Origin: Podospora pseudocomata
Taxonomy: Eukaryota; Ascomycota; Sordariomycetes; Sordariales; Podosporaceae
Length of the DNA stretch: 64,000 nt
Reading direction: 5' to 3'
Assembly: GCF_035222375.1 (NCBI RefSeq)
Contig: NC_085888.1
Span: 1,426,001 to 1,490,000 of the forward strand
Positions within the stretch are counted from its first letter, which is position 1, and every line of letters begins with the position of its first letter. The position numbers and the translations under genes are program-made. Shown here one piece after another: positions 35,235-47,621 of the stretch. A model generated the notes under the pieces. That model saw only the letters and a program-made list of their open reading frames with translations, was not told the origin of the DNA and did not search any database.

Positions 35235-37641
35235 ATGGCGCCTTCCAATGGCACTGCTGAGAAGCCTGCTACCCGGAAAGCTTCTTCTCACGTTGTTCCC
35301 GTTGTCCCTGTTCTCCCTCTCAGCTATGTGAAGCGGCTCCCGAATCAGCCAGCCACACCTTCCCCGTCTACCCAAAAGGTTGCCGAGCCTTCTACCCGAC
35401 CTGCCAGCCCCGAGAAGAAGAATTCCGGCGATCATGACGCTACCACACCGTCCGCTGCCACCATTCACGTCGCTACGTCTACATCATCTACTACCGCATC
35501 GAATAGCAATACTCCAGGTACGTGTATCTTTTTCTGATTGACGCTATCGACTGTTGTAAGCGAAATGGTTCCCCTTCCCCAAAAGAATGGTGTCCACGGC
35601 CGTCCTCCATTGGCTTGTTGACTTGCAGCGTGTGGGTTTTGGTCTACGGCGTGTCTGCCTCCTACCCCACAAGCGAAATCTTGCGACAATGACCTCTTTT
35701 ACTCCAGTTGCACTATAGAATAGTGAGCAATGCTAACCCAGAGTGCGCACAGATTCTTCCACCATCTGTTCCGAGCCTACAGAGCAACCGTTTGTATCGG
35801 GTGCCCCTCCTCCTCCTTCCGGTCATCACAACCCCGCATTTGAGCAGCCGGCGAGAACACCAGCCCCTGAGCTTCCTCTCCCTGCCCCTGAGCTTCCTCT
35901 CCCCGCCCCTGAGCTTCCTCTCCCCGCCCCACACCCAGCCATTGCGAATCGGCCAGTTTTCCACCATCCTCGCCCCAGTAACGGAAGCTTGGTGTTTGCT
36001 CATCACGAGTCTAACGCCTCCTCCCCTGTCCCTCATTCGGGTGGCTACGGTTTCCCCCCTCCTGGGATCGTGCCATACCCACCGTCTGCCGCTCTCCCAG
36101 TCACCGCTGTTGACGCCTACGGCCGTCCCTTGTTGGTATCACCGACAGTAGATTCTTATCCGCCGACTGTCATAAAGCATCACGGGCCACCTACTCCCCA
36201 TAGCTACCACGGCTCACAATCTTCCCAAATTGGAGATCACATCTACAACCAGCATTCGACCATGAGCGGCACTCATCCAACCATGAACGGCACTCATCCA
36301 ACCATGAACGGCACTCATCCAACCATGAACGGCACTCATCCGACCATGAGCGGTGCTGGCCCGGTCAACGGCGGCCAGGGAGGAATTCGTGGTCCTCAGC
36401 CTACCACCAATGGTGTTCAACCCACACTTAACGGCTCTGGACCCTATCATCCTACCGGGGGTATGAGCCCCGAGGCCGCGGCTGCATTAGCACACCATAT
36501 GAACTCGATGTCGCCTTACATTAGGGCTGCGCTGGGCGACAACTCGTACAGTGATTGTACTCTGGACGTGAATGTCCCAGTCAGCCACATCTTCCAGGAT
36601 CACCCCGACTGCAGCCGACTGAACACTGCCATTCGAACGCCAGCGCATCGGCTTATGCTTGGTCGCAGTCCAATGCTTGCTGAGAAGATTGGAGAGGATG
36701 GTGTCCAGGCTGGCGGTGTCTTGAAATTAGAGGTTCGTGATGAATGGATTCGGCCGGACGTGTTTTGGCATTGCCTCCGTGCGCTATATGGTTGGGATAT
36801 TGCGGCCGGCAGCCTACCGAGCCAATTACGCTACTGGAGTGCCAAAGACGAGCTCAAAACCGCCCTTAGCTACTGGGCTGCCGGTCAGATGTTGCTGTGT
36901 CCTCGGATTCGGGGTATCGCTTCGGACTGCGCAAGGAGATTGCTTGGGTGGGAGACGATCAGTATCGCCGCTTGGTTCGTTTCGCACAACATGGCTCTGG
37001 GACCCAGCTTGACCCACGATGTGTTCCTCGACAGCACTCTGAACTGGATAATCTATCATCTTCCCCAGAGCTTTGATGTGGACGAGAACGCGGGAGACTG
37101 TGGGTTTTCTCGGCTCCCTCGTGCCAACCAGTCGGCGTCTTACAGACCAAATCCGCCTAATGCACACGTGTCGTCGCGTGTTGCTGCCAACCCAAGGCTG
37201 TCTAAGATCCGGTTCGGAGATCTGGCAGAAGAAGGATTTGACGTCGATCAGCTCTATCCCGGCAGTCCATTCACACCCGCTCAGGTCAATGGTCTCTTTT
37301 CTAGGATATTGTTGAACCTTCCATTTGACCTGCTCAAGCATGTCCTGGAGCACCCCAATCTCTGCTCCAACGCCGGGCCTCTTCCGCCGGGACCTCGTTT
37401 GCGGATTATTGATGCGGTTCGGGCGGCGCGGGAGAAGCGACGATGGGAGTTATTGGAAAGCACCGACATGCAAGTGCGTGTCTATCAAGAGCGGATCGCG
37501 TCTCAGCCGGAGCCTGTTCCTGTGGTTAATTTGGCCGACTTTTGGCACAATAGCTTGGGCTTCAAGGAAGAGACTTTTATCGGTGACGTGCCATTCCTTA
37601 TTCGCACCTGGAGTCTTGGTCCCGAAGGCAGCGACGTCTAG
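35235..37641 (+). CDS. BTB/POZ-domain protein with repeat-bearing N-terminus
   Basis: Two exons (35235-35517, 35753-37641) give 723 residues. The intron is 235 nt, phase 1, with a GCTAACCC branch. Residues 1-300 are Pro/Ser/Thr-rich and hold two tandem repeats of 21-nt units: three PAPELPL copies, then five THPTM(N/S)G copies. The BTB-like domain begins near ALGDNSYSDCTLDVNVPVSH and includes TAIRTPAHRLMLGRSPMLAE and LKLEVRDEWIRPDVFWHCLR. A helical C-terminal half follows (LPFDLLKHVLEHPNLC; RIIDAVRAAREKRRWELLES) and ends FLIRTWSLGPEGSDV. The conserved-looking FWHCLRALYG suits the BTB alpha-helix. An adaptor or regulatory role is inferred from the domain; no DNA-binding domain is seen. Confidence 0.85.
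35863..35930 (+). repeat. Three 21-nt coding repeats (PAPELPL)
   Basis: Units GCCCCTGAGCTTCCTCTCC repeat almost perfectly within the BTB gene and preserve the frame. Confidence 0.85.
36258..36356 (+). repeat. Five 21-nt coding repeats (THPTMNG)
   Basis: Units ACCATGAACGGCACTCATCC repeat almost perfectly in the same gene, with A/G variation that changes Asn to Ser at the ends. Confidence 0.9.
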
Positions 37642-39132
37642 TAGTCTGGCGGTGAACAACACCAAGACGACACCGTTTACGATATTATGATGGTGGGCGG
37701 GATATGGTCCTCTTTTTCGAGTTTACAAGCAACAAACTCGGCATCATTGGGTGATCCACGTGTTCATATTGACACTTGGGAACTGCATTGCGTTTGGCGT
37801 TATATGGTTTACACAAAATTTGGGCATATGTTTTGCCCGGCTGGTTAGAAGGCAGAAGGTGCAGCTTATGAACGGGTTTTTTGCCTCTCGTCTTTTGCTC
37901 ACGGCATTTTGGCACGGCCTTTTTCCTGACTTGGAGGGTCTGGCATCAAGATCTGGGGTTATCGGAATCGGGATTGCTATGCTGGTTCGATACTGCCACC
38001 AGATGTCCCTGGACGATGTCCAGCGGTTTCGGGGTCTTTCTTTCGATGAAAACATGTAAACAGTAGAAAAGGCCTGAGCTGGAGAGGCAGTCGGTTGTCA
38101 TCACCTGGCGGTCTCTCTCTCGCTCTCCGATCACTTTTAATGTCTTTTGTTTTTCTTTCAGCGTGGCATTATGGAGTCATGGTCGATGGGTTAGTGGGAG
38201 TAGGGGTTCAAGATATTCGCCTTGGAGGAAGATTGGGGGGTGGGTATTCCAGGAATCTGAAAAAGAGTTGAGCTGGTGGGTCGGGGTCACGAAACATGAA
38301 TATGGACAGACTGGGCTGGCGAGCAACACAGTTTGCTTCAGGTAGCTCTTTGACGTAGTTGGGACTTTTTCTGTACTTCATCTTGCAGCGTAAAAATGGA
38401 GGTTGGCGGGACGTGACAACTCGGGAGCATTTGAGTCCGTAAACAAAATCCAGTCCGTCTGGGGTGACATGTGCTTCGGGCAATGACAGCAAAAAAAGGG
38501 GAGGCATTGGATGACGGCATTGAGCCCCAAGATTTGAAAGTGGAGAATGGGACTCAAGCAGAGTGTGGGGAAGACCCCTGTTTTCTGGCCCGTGCATTAA
38601 TGCCAAGTGGGTTTCGTGCATGGGGAACAGGATGACCTCGGCTTTTTTTGGCACGTGTAAAGGAGGAGTTCCCCGTAGCTCGTAGATCTTGATGGAGACT
38701 CTCCATTGTCCCCCCTCTTCCATCATCAACGACAGCTGTGTTGGGCTTTTCAGATTACCGCGATACGTCTGCCAACCGATTGAGAGGTTGTATTTATTTG
38801 AGTTTTGACTCTTTGCTGGCTGTCTTGTTTATTTGTTGATCAGCCTTTCCGCGCGGAACAAGAGACGCGCCCCGCGCCGCGCCGAGTTAAAATTACAGCT
38901 GACACTTGACTGAGGTCTGGTACCCGACAGGCTGGGCTGGCCTGACGTGCATATACCTACCTACCTACCTACCGCCCGCATATCCATCCATCCATCTTCA
39001 GCGTACTGTTTTCCGGATCAACCGAGAACCTGCACCCGAACTTGAACGTCCAATTCTCAAAATATCACGGCGTTTTTGCTTTGCAATACTTTTTCATATC
39101 GACCCGACAACCGAATTTGCGAGATCGTCACA
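37642..39132. other. Intergenic
   Basis: No gene supported. A short TACC repeat (38957-38972) lies in the leader of the next gene. The frame at 37751-38059 reads hydrophobic but lies in the 3' flank, without start context or homology. Confidence 0.45.
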
Positions 39133-40996
39133 ATGGCGGCCTCGCCCTCGAGCGCCGCCGGTGCCACGACGGCAAACAGCTCGCCGTCCTCCGACCCCAT
39201 CCTCCGCAACGCGCTCCGATACACCATCTCCGCTCGCGAATACGCCCTCTTGCACAAATATGTCATTTCGAAATCCCGAGCGCTGAAGCGGCGAGCGCCG
39301 ACGGTGGAGAAGGTGAGGAATATGATGGATGGGCCTCAGCAGATGCCACAGCAGCAGGGGAGGAAGGGGTCTATTGGTGGGCAGGGGGATAAGAGACGGG
39401 GGTCGATCAAAGGGAAGGATGTCGCTCCGCCGACAGCACAAGGGGCGGATGATTACAATGCAAAGGCCATCAGGCATTCCATCAGGGTGTTTATGGCCAC
39501 CGGGGCGGTGATGAAGCTTTGGGGGTTGGCGCAGACGAGGTTGTTGGGGAAGAAGGGGGATGGGGGAGGGAAGGATAAGCAGGGGGGGTTGCACAAGAGT
39601 CCTACTTTGAGGTTGGGGTTGAGTTTGAGCACGATTTTGTTTCTGTATAGAGTGTTGTTTAGGTTTTTTACGAGGTTGAGGGTGCAGCTGCTGGAGCCGA
39701 GTGCTGCGCCGTTTAGGAAGCGGAATCCGAAGACGGCGAGCACGCTAACGAGTCCGTACGCGCCGGCTGTTGGGGCGAGTTTGGCGGGGTTGGCGTTGGG
39801 GGTTTATCCGGCGGAGCAGTTGAGGGTGACGATTGCTTTGTTTTTGGGGTTTAAGGCTGTGGAGTGGGGGTGGAATTGCGCAGAGGAGAATGGGATGGTT
39901 TGGGGGTGGGAGAAGACGGGGTTGGGCGGGAAGGGGAAGATGAGGGAGAGGCCTTGGTGGTGGGGGAGTTGGATGTTGCAGCCGTTGGCGTTTGGGCAGT
40001 TGTTGCATGCGGCGGTGTTTGATAGGGAGTGTTTCCCGAAGGGGTTCGGGAATATGGTGGAGAGGTTTTCGTTGACGTATTTGCATCCCAAGCCAGAGGA
40101 TTTCCCGGCGGGAATGCAGTGGCCTACAACTGAGGTGGTGGTGGACGGGCTTGCGAGGATGGCGAAGTTGAGCTGGCCGTAAGCTTTGCATTCTAGATAT
40201 GGTGAAGACATGGTGCTGACACGTTTTCAGGGCGTTTATCTCGCCAACCCTCTTCCCAGGCAAAGAGGACACCCTCCCCCCTGGGCTCTCCGCCATCGCG
40301 CCTCTGACCTCGGGCGCCCACCCCCTTATCACGTCGCTTTCTTGTGCGACACTTCACCCATCCGACCCATCTTGCACACGTACATTCCTCACCTTCTGGC
40401 TCCGCTCCTTCCCACCACTCACCCGCATTCTTTTGCTGGTCTACTCTGTCCTGATGGTCCCCAAGATGAAGTCCTTTTATCACTTCCCCGTCTCCACCAT
40501 CCAGACCCTTGTGTCCAACGCTCTCCGGATGTCGACCTTCCTCACCGGCGCCGTTGCCACCGCCTGGTCAAGCATCTGCTTCTTCCAGAGCTGGTTCCCA
40601 CGGACTTTCCTGCCCACTCAACGGATGTTCCTCGGTGGGTTCCTGGCTGGTCTCTGGGCGATTATCGAGCAGGGGAGACAAGGAAGCAGACAGATCTTCT
40701 TGTATAGCGCCAAGGCTAGTGTCGAAAGCTTCTGGAAGGTGGGAGTGAAGAGGAGGTGGTGGAGGGCGATGAAGGGGGGTGATGTGTGGGTTTTTGTTGC
40801 GGCGTTGATGCTCACTGGTGTTGTGTATGAGAGGGATGCGAGGGCGATTAAAGAGGGGAGCTGGAGGAAGGGGATCAGTTGGGTTAGGGGAGAGGGGTTG
40901 AGGGATTGGGGGTTGAGGTTGAGGGAGGGGAGGAGGATGAGGAACGGGAGAAAGAGGAGTGAGGGGGTGGTGCTGATGGAAAGGGGCGGGTGTTGA
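39133..40996 (+). CDS. TMEM135-like integral membrane protein
   Basis: Two exons (39133-40178, 40231-40996) give 603 residues. The 52-nt phase-2 intron has a GCTGAC branch and TTTTCAG acceptor. N-terminal landmarks are ILRNALRYTISAREYALLHK and YVISKSRALKRRAPTVEKV. Hydrophobic segments follow, including LRLGLSLSTILFLYRVLFRF, VGASLAGLALGVYP and FLGFKAVEWGWNCAEE. The second exon adds CTRTFLTFWLRSFP, LLLVYSVLMVPKMKSFYHFP and FLTGAVATAWSSICFFQSWF, and it ends in a basic tail. The pattern matches fungal relatives of TMEM135 (distantly related to Tim17-type proteins). In animals these act at peroxisomes and mitochondria in lipid and organelle dynamics. The role here is inferred from the family. The N-terminal loop (about residues 60-110) is disordered. 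Confidence 0.8.
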
Positions 40997-41439
40997 TTGA
41001 TAGTATATAGACAGGGTAAGGGGTTATTTGGGACCTTTTGGTGGGACCGCGTTGTCATTTTGATAGAGTGGTCTTGTGATGAGATCTATGATGTATGAAT
41101 GATTTATTTTTGGGACTTGGTTTTTACAGTCTTGCTCAGCGTCAGGTTGGACCGCCTTTTTTGCATTTAGGTGAAGTGACTGTTTGGATAGGTAGGAGAT
41201 GATCTTGGAGTGCTCTGTCACTCTTCTGATGTCTGAAAGCGAGTACCTGCCAATGCAAATAGCATATTTTGATTTGGGGTATCGGTGGAAGATATTTTTT
41301 CGTGGTGGTGTAAGTTTGTCTAATACCTGTCAACTATCTTTTGAGGCGTGTTGGTAATCTTTTGAGGCGTATCTAATAGGCGAATTGTCAAGCCGAGACT
41401 GAGAGAATGTCGGGATGCTTTCATTTTCGAGTCATTTTG
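40997..41439. other. Intergenic boundary of the decayed island
   Basis: 3' flank of the TMEM135-like gene. No N-terminal part of the nucleoside-phosphorylase domain of the next locus could be found here. Confidence 0.45.
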
Positions 41440-43829
41440 GACTTTTCCTGTGCTGGTGAAGTTACGGACAGAACAGGCATGGGAGCTGCTGCAGAGAGAT
41501 GTCACCAGCAATCTTGAGGTCTTGAAAGGGAAAATCTGGTCTTCTGGTTATCTTGGTACGCGTTGGGATTCTCTTTTCAGATCGGAGTACCTGCACAAGA
41601 ATCGCGGTGAAGAGAAATGTGAAGAGTGTGCAGGTGATGATGGAGTCTGTATGTGGTCGATTAAGATGACTTGTCAACAGCTCGGCTGCAATGAAACCGA
41701 GACTGTGATTCGCCGAAGGTTGGATTATCAGAGTGGCTCTATCATTCGCATTGGACGCGTAGGTTCTGGGGACACGGTGATGAGGTTGGGAAAGGATCGT
41801 GATGAGATTGTGGAGCGAGATGGCATCATTGCATTTGAGATGGAAGGTGCTGGGGTGTGGGAGACCTTTTCCAACTGCTTGGTCATTAAAGGCATCTGTG
41901 ACTACGCGCATCGTCACAAGAACAAACAATCTCAGGGATATGCAGCTGCGACCGCAGCCGCCGTCGCAAAGTCGTTTTTGAGAGTCTGGGACACATGTGA
42001 ACATCAACCAACATCCACCTCAAAAAAGAGTTCGTAGCTGATGAGTTCTCTAGGCATTCAAGAGGTCCCAAGAGATTTAGAGCCTCGGGATGTCGAGAAA
42101 AGCGGGCAATTTCCCGGCTGAGGCTCACGGCCTGTTGGACGTGCTGTTTACAACACCATATCTAGACCGCAAGAATCGTAATCCCGATGTGGTCCAGGGT
42201 ACCTGTGAGTGGTTTATCCAGCATTCATTATTTTGCCAGTGGGAAAGGGGGGCGTTTCGAACACTCTGGGTATCAGCGGACCCTGGGTGTGGGAAATCAG
42301 TCCTGGCCAAACATCTGGTGGAGGATGTCATTCCAACCACCACGGCTCGAAAAACCTGTTACTTTTTTTTTCAAAGACGATGTTGAGGATCAAAAGACAA
42401 TGAACAGCGCTGAGTTGTGTATTACATCAGCTCTACTTAGTATTGTCGAACCCAGATTGCTTCCCGGCCGCCACTAAAAGCAAACTGTAAACAGATCCTG
42501 AGGGCTTCAAGAGCTCATGCGCCTGAACAAAACCAGAAAATGCCCGAATTTACGCTTCGTTCTGACTAGTCGACCGCTTGAGGCCATTCGACGGGAGTTC
42601 CAGGTCAGGGACAGTCCGGGTTCCTCTGTAATCCACCTACGTGGTGAAAGTCAGGAGGAGATCCAGAAGATATCAGACGAGATCAACATCTTCATTCGAG
42701 CCAGAGTGCAAATTATCGCTTCACTCTTTGGGCCTCGAAGACAATGAGAAATACTTCCTTCTGAACCGGCTCCTCAGTGTCCCGCATCGGACTTACGTTT
42801 GGGCGCACTTGATACTCGACTTGATCGAAAAGGCGGCCAATATAGACAAAGTCGGAGATGGATGAAGCCTTGCTGCAAACGGTCAGTGCGAATTGCTACA
42901 TGGTCCAGAATAACTATCCAGTATGGTACGAAGCTTATCGCTGGTCTAAATCCTCTCCTGGCGCGTTGACAGTGGCCGTCAATACCGAGCTTCTTCGACT
43001 GGTGGAGATGATGTTGAAGTCAAGAGACGCCCATGGTAATGACTCTCTCAACGAGGGAACTGGCTAGCTTTAGCAGATCAAGATGGGACAAACACCTGGT
43101 TATGGAACAGCTTCTAACCTTTGTGTTGGTGAGAAAGAGGCCCTCCACTTCGAGAAAATCAGGTTACTCCTTGAAGCTGGCGCCGAGCTTTATAACATCG
43201 GCGAGCATGGTAGCACTCTGGTATGTTATTTCTTTTAGCTTCGCTTATTTCCCCTCTTGTGTGTCAGATTGCGTCTCTGACACGTCCATGATTGGCAACA
43301 GCTTCATGTTGTCGCCCGCTACTGCCTCAGGGTGCAACCGGAGCTGGTAAAGTTGGTGTTGAACACCGGTGTAGATGTCAACCATCGACGCAAAGACGGA
43401 ATGACAGCGGTACTCCTCACCTACAAACCGGAGATGATACGACTATTGGCCGAACACGGTGCCAAAGTGGACGGAATTCTGCAGCATACTAGCGGACCCC
43501 TCGGCAACGAATCGGTTCTGTCTCGCCCATTGCAACTAGGATCTCTTATACCGGAGTAGAGACTGTATGTACTGGAAGCTTTGCTCGATGCTGGTGCCCC
43601 CGTCGATGAACGGAATGGTGATTCGCTTACACCACTTTTGCGGGTCGCAATTCATGTTTCCGGGTTGAGTTCAAAGTTGGCAAGGCTACTTACTGGTCGA
43701 GAGAGGGGCAGATGTCAATACAGTAGATGCCAACCGAAGATCGGTACTCTCGTGGGCTGTTTCAGGATCTTGTAGTTGCAACTACCCGCTGCACGAGTTT
43801 CTCGTCGGTAGCGGTGCAATCAAATCCTA
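41440..43829 (+). pseudogene. NLR (STAND) pseudogene: PNP - NACHT - ankyrin
   Basis: Remains of a fungal NLR, a cytosolic non-self or incompatibility receptor class. 41450-42037 encodes the C-terminal half of a nucleoside-phosphorylase-like domain (DSLFRSEYLHKNRG; HIGR-type IRIGRVGSGDTVMRLGKDRD; FEMEGAGVWETF; VIKGICDYAHRHKNKQSQGY). It stops before the next part. 42090-42477 encodes the NACHT start with Walker A (SADPGCGKSVLAKHL). 42517-42860 has LRFVLTSRPLEAI and a helical continuation. From 42.86 kb several broken ankyrin repeats follow (LLLEAGAELYNIGEHGSTL; LVLNTGVDVNHRRKDGMTAV; MLDAGAPVDERNGDSLTPLL). The frame changes at least five times, the 5' third of the PNP domain is missing, and the 3' end runs into a repeat at about 43830. 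It cannot be expressed as one protein. Confidence 0.75.
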
Positions 43830-43975
43830 TTTGTGCACCCCCTTTTCACTTCCTGTGCATCCCATATATGACCCTGTCCATTTGCCCAGGGCTAGAAGCT
43901 ACCACTATCACCACCACCACCACCACCACCACTACTACATCAAAAGTACAATGCCAACACCACGATCTACAAGCA
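43829..43975. repeat. Lone repeat arm related to the element at 27.24 kb, with a (CAC)n tract
   Basis: TTTGTGCACCCCCTTTTCAC and TTCCTGTGCATCCCATATATG match the doubled TGTGCAYCCC motifs and spacing of the inverted-repeat arms at 27.24 and 27.88 kb. A short (CAC)n tract follows at 43910-43935. No second arm was found nearby. It lies immediately after the last ankyrin-coding bases. Confidence 0.45.
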
Positions 43976-44077
43976 CGTTACTAGGTATTTATAACGATAC
44001 CAGACTTACTTGATGATTCCCATATAGACTGTAGTATAGCAAGTTATCAACCATCATCTACACATTCCTCTCGCAAA

Positions 44078-45565
44078 TTAATGTAGACCCTGAAATCTTT
44101 GTATCACACAAGTATCAACATTGACCGACTCCTCTTCGTCCTCCTTCAAAACCTCATGCCACGTCCCCTCTACCGTGTGTACGAACCCGTCCCGGCCCTG
44201 AAAGTAACTCATGTTCTTCTCAAAGTGACAGTCTTCCATCCCCTCATCATCTTCCAGTTCCCGTCCGGCTTCCCCAGGTGGAAAGCAAAAGTCAGGTGCG
44301 CAAACCCCATGTACCACCTTACCGCTAGTGGGGAACTGTCCACGTCTAACTGGCCCAAACCTTGAGGGAGGAGGCTGAAACATGTCTATGGCCTCCTCGA
44401 ATGAGCCACTCTGACCCGGCGGTGGGCTTCTATCCACGGGTCTGAAATGAAACATGTTATCAAACGCCAAATTGACCACTTCCTCATGCGAAAATTCCTT
44501 CCACCAAGGAATAACCTTGAGAAATGCCCACCGTTCTTCTTTGTTGTGCTGAATCGAAGTGGGAGGGTCATTGTGAAAAACCACTACACAGTGTTGTCTG
44601 AAATGGTCTGAGGCATGGCCGTCAAAAAAGTGGGATACCACCGCGGGAAGACGCAGGTTCGATTGGAGGTTGGGATTTTGTATGCAGGCTGCATCTTCTG
44701 GAGATATAGTGGATGACCGTGGGCTTGTAATCAGATGGCTGGACGAGGGGTCATACTGCCATTCCCAAGTCCGACAAAAGCCGTTCAGGATGTCGACATC
44801 GTCAGGGTGAAGGCCAGATGTCCGGGTTTCTTCACGGTGGCCCCTGATGGCTGTTTGAAACCCGGCGTTTTCCCACTTGATAAGGGCAAGTGTCTGTTCG
44901 ATGGTCGTCCTGCAGACACGGTACCGTCCCTGTGTAGTCGGGAAGTCCATCACCTTGACAAGTGAGGAGAGCTCGGGGTAACATCTTGAACGAAGGCCCT
45001 CGAAAGTGGACAGATGCATGCCTGTGGTAGGATAGTCTGGAGGCTCAACGATGACCAAAAGGAGGGGCTCCCGGAGAGTATGGAACTGCAATCACTTCAT
45101 GAACGTGACTGCAATCCTGGTGATATGCAGAGTGTCAATGTATGGGTTAATCCAGCCTTAAAAAAGTCTTGGGGAGCCAAGATCGCCACTGTATAGATAC
45201 GAGAATGCCTGATAATATCTCAAAGTCTCTTTCCGTGCTTCAATGTTGATGCTGAGGGTAACGGGTGGTTTTCCTCCGTACCTGCGATCGGTTGCCCTTC
45301 TCGACCCGCGTGGGTCGAAGCCGACCGATGCTGGTTTCCACATAGAACGATAAATCATGAGCTGAATCTCAACAGGGAGCAGTTCAGGCCTCTTGGTTCC
45401 GAACTTGTTGATGCCATGATATGAGTGCAACCAGCCGACAAGTTGGAAAATTGACCTTTTGAAGGAGGTGCAGACAGGTGAGTTGTGTTGGCTGAAGCTT
45501 GGTGAAGGGCAACGCGGTGGGTCGACCTTTCTTTTGAAGTTCGACAAAGTAAAGCAGACAGACAA
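44078..45565 (-). pseudogene. 2EXR-type protein gene, probably broken
   Basis: The upper part (45565-45158) encodes a 2EXR-like domain: PELLPVEIQLMIYRSMW, then PVTLSINIEARKETLRYYQA, the usual ending with the Glu-x-Arg-like element. The lower part (45091-44078) continues in the same frame (REPLLLVIVEPPDYPTTGMH; YPELSSLVKVMDFPTTQG; WKEFSHEEVVNLAFDNMF). Between them lie 66 nt that read WINPYIDTLHITRIAVTFMK, bounded by one stop on each side. No intron with matching phases removes both stops. Either the gene is dead or an unusual splice exists. 2EXR proteins are numerous in fungi and mostly of unknown role. Confidence 0.6.
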
Positions 45566-45957
45566 GCAATTTGCGTATTATTGACGCAAGAATATGGAGA
45601 AGGTAGCAAATACAAGACAACATTGCAATCGTTCAAGTGTTTGCGATAACGTGGTATGGTCTGTGAATTCTGAAAGCTTGGCCTCCAAGATTTAGACCTG
45701 GAAGTTCTGGATCTGCATTGTAATCTGTATTTTGACGTGATAAACAGTTTCAAAATCTTCACCCTTCTGTAAAGATATTTATGTTCCAGTCTTGATCACT
45801 CACCGCAAACAACACCGTTATTGGGTAAGTCATAGCGGCAACGCTTAGCTAGTACAGGTATTCTCTCTTGGGCACAGTGTATGCAGATACCTCAGAGTAA
45901 GAAGGGTATTCTCAGTGTGGTGAATCTTTGATACCGGGTCAACAGAGATAGTATGGC
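45566..45957. other. Intergenic within the decayed island
   Basis: No recognisable feature. Confidence 0.4.
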
Positions 45958-46730
45958 CTAAGAATCAGCTGCTCCCGAGGTCGGTAGGCGAGAACAGTTG
46001 TCGTAATAAATTACATGGACGTCTTGCCTCCTGGAATTCGGGTTCCACAACGGTTGAGCTCCCTGCAGCAATGTCTCCTGAGCTACACCGATCCCTGGTG
46101 GGCCGCTCTTCCTCCCTGTGGATGTAGTGGACGCAGTCGTAGACGTCTTGAAGCTCCGATATCCAGCACTCAGAACCACGCTCCGAGACACACCACCATT
46201 ACCACCATCAGTGCCCGCAACGCCACCCCCAAATCTATCAATCGAAGCGGTTGTGACACCCTCCCCAAACTCCGTCCATGTCTGACTCCGTGTCGGCAGC
46301 AACTGATACACGGAAGTGGAAGAGCACATCGGAGCGAAAAAGTGGAATTCGCAGATTATCAACCTCATGCACCCGGATGTTATTCGACTGCAGGAGGGAC
46401 TCTTGGCGCAACACTCTCTGTAGTCCTCACAGATGGTGGCTTTGGCCATTTCACCTGATCTGTGTAGATGGTGCATCGCAACCAGGCAGCATCGGGGTCG
46501 ATACCTCTCCGGTCTCCTCTCCAAGAGCATGTCTCTGCGCGGATGTAGCTCGAATTTGCCACACAGTCACGAGGACGATACACGCCGTACGGATTCCCGG
46601 GAAAGTTGGCTTGCCTCTGCGTCTGGATAGCTGGAGTGGCCGTTGTTGTGGTCAAGGTGGCAAGGGCGCTGGGCAGAATTAGTGCCAGAACAATCGCCGC
46701 ATACGCGGCATGACGGGTGATAGCGAGCAT
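45958..46730 (-). pseudogene. Secreted Cys-containing protein, probably broken
   Basis: The ATG at 46730 starts a clear signal peptide (MLAITRHAAYAAIVLALILP, then SALA). The mature start is NFPGNPYGVYRPRDCVANSS and CTIYTDQVKW. The downstream part (YRECCAKSPSCSRITSGCM; SVYQLLPTRSQTWTEFGEG; Ser/Thr-rich tail) is in another frame. The only intron candidate at the join is 37 nt with the wrong phase, so a frameshift is likelier. The Cys pattern recalls secreted fungal proteins with an RRCCEASPSC-like core (from memory). Confidence 0.45.
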
Positions 46731-47621
46731 TTCTGCAGGTCTTTCGGATAGATGCGATTACGATACAGCAGTCCCAGAAAATACCGATGTGTAAGGTTAA
46801 ACACGGAGGTAAGTGTTAATGGGACCTGACAGAGAGGGTTTGCGGCGTATGAACACAGCTAATAAGGCGTACCAGGGTCATGTTTATACGTATATACTTA
46901 GTTCTCGTGATTGCCTCTAGAATTTAGAGCGCCTGCCTGGCCTAGTAGGCATAATCATACCTACCCAATCTTGGTTAAGAGGCTACCTGCGGTGCAACCA
47001 TCGCCCAAGTAGGTATGTAGGCCTGTCACCAAGGTCACCCATCCCCCCATAGGTTGATCTTGACAGATAAAAGCAATGGCTTCGTTACAACGCGGTTCCG
47101 ACACGGAATGTCAATATGCCTTGTTGAAATTAAAACATGCCGGTAGATCGAAAAGCTGGGAAGAAACCATGACTGTGGGTGGCGTGCTTATCAGGTTTGA
47201 CGATCTGGGGTGCTGCGTCTCGTACATATCTCGACCAATGCCAGTGGCCTGTGGTTGTATCAAGATACCGGCCTGTTATCTCTTTCCGAACACTATAGCC
47301 GTCTGTGGGACAGCTGGGTCAAACATCCGGCGACCAAGCTCCACACTCACAAGCATTGAAGCTGCAATATAAATTGATTGGAGCTGGATCCAGGATACTA
47401 AGTGCGCCTTTGTGAGGCAGTTTGAGGCCACTTTAGTTACCCGCACTCAAGTATGCTTGACGCCAAGTTTATGTGATTCGAGATATGTGATGCATAAATA
47501 GACCAACGGCTTTCAGGTTTTAAATCCACCTCTGCAGGGATGCTCAACTCGTGTGTTGATTTCGGCATATTGGCATTCCAAACCTGCTCCTGCCGGATAT
47601 TCAACAAAGACCGACAAATCA
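46731..47621. other. Intergenic within the decayed island
   Basis: AT-richer sequence with repeated TAGGTA/TACCTA strings (46920-47020). No gene supported. Confidence 0.4.
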
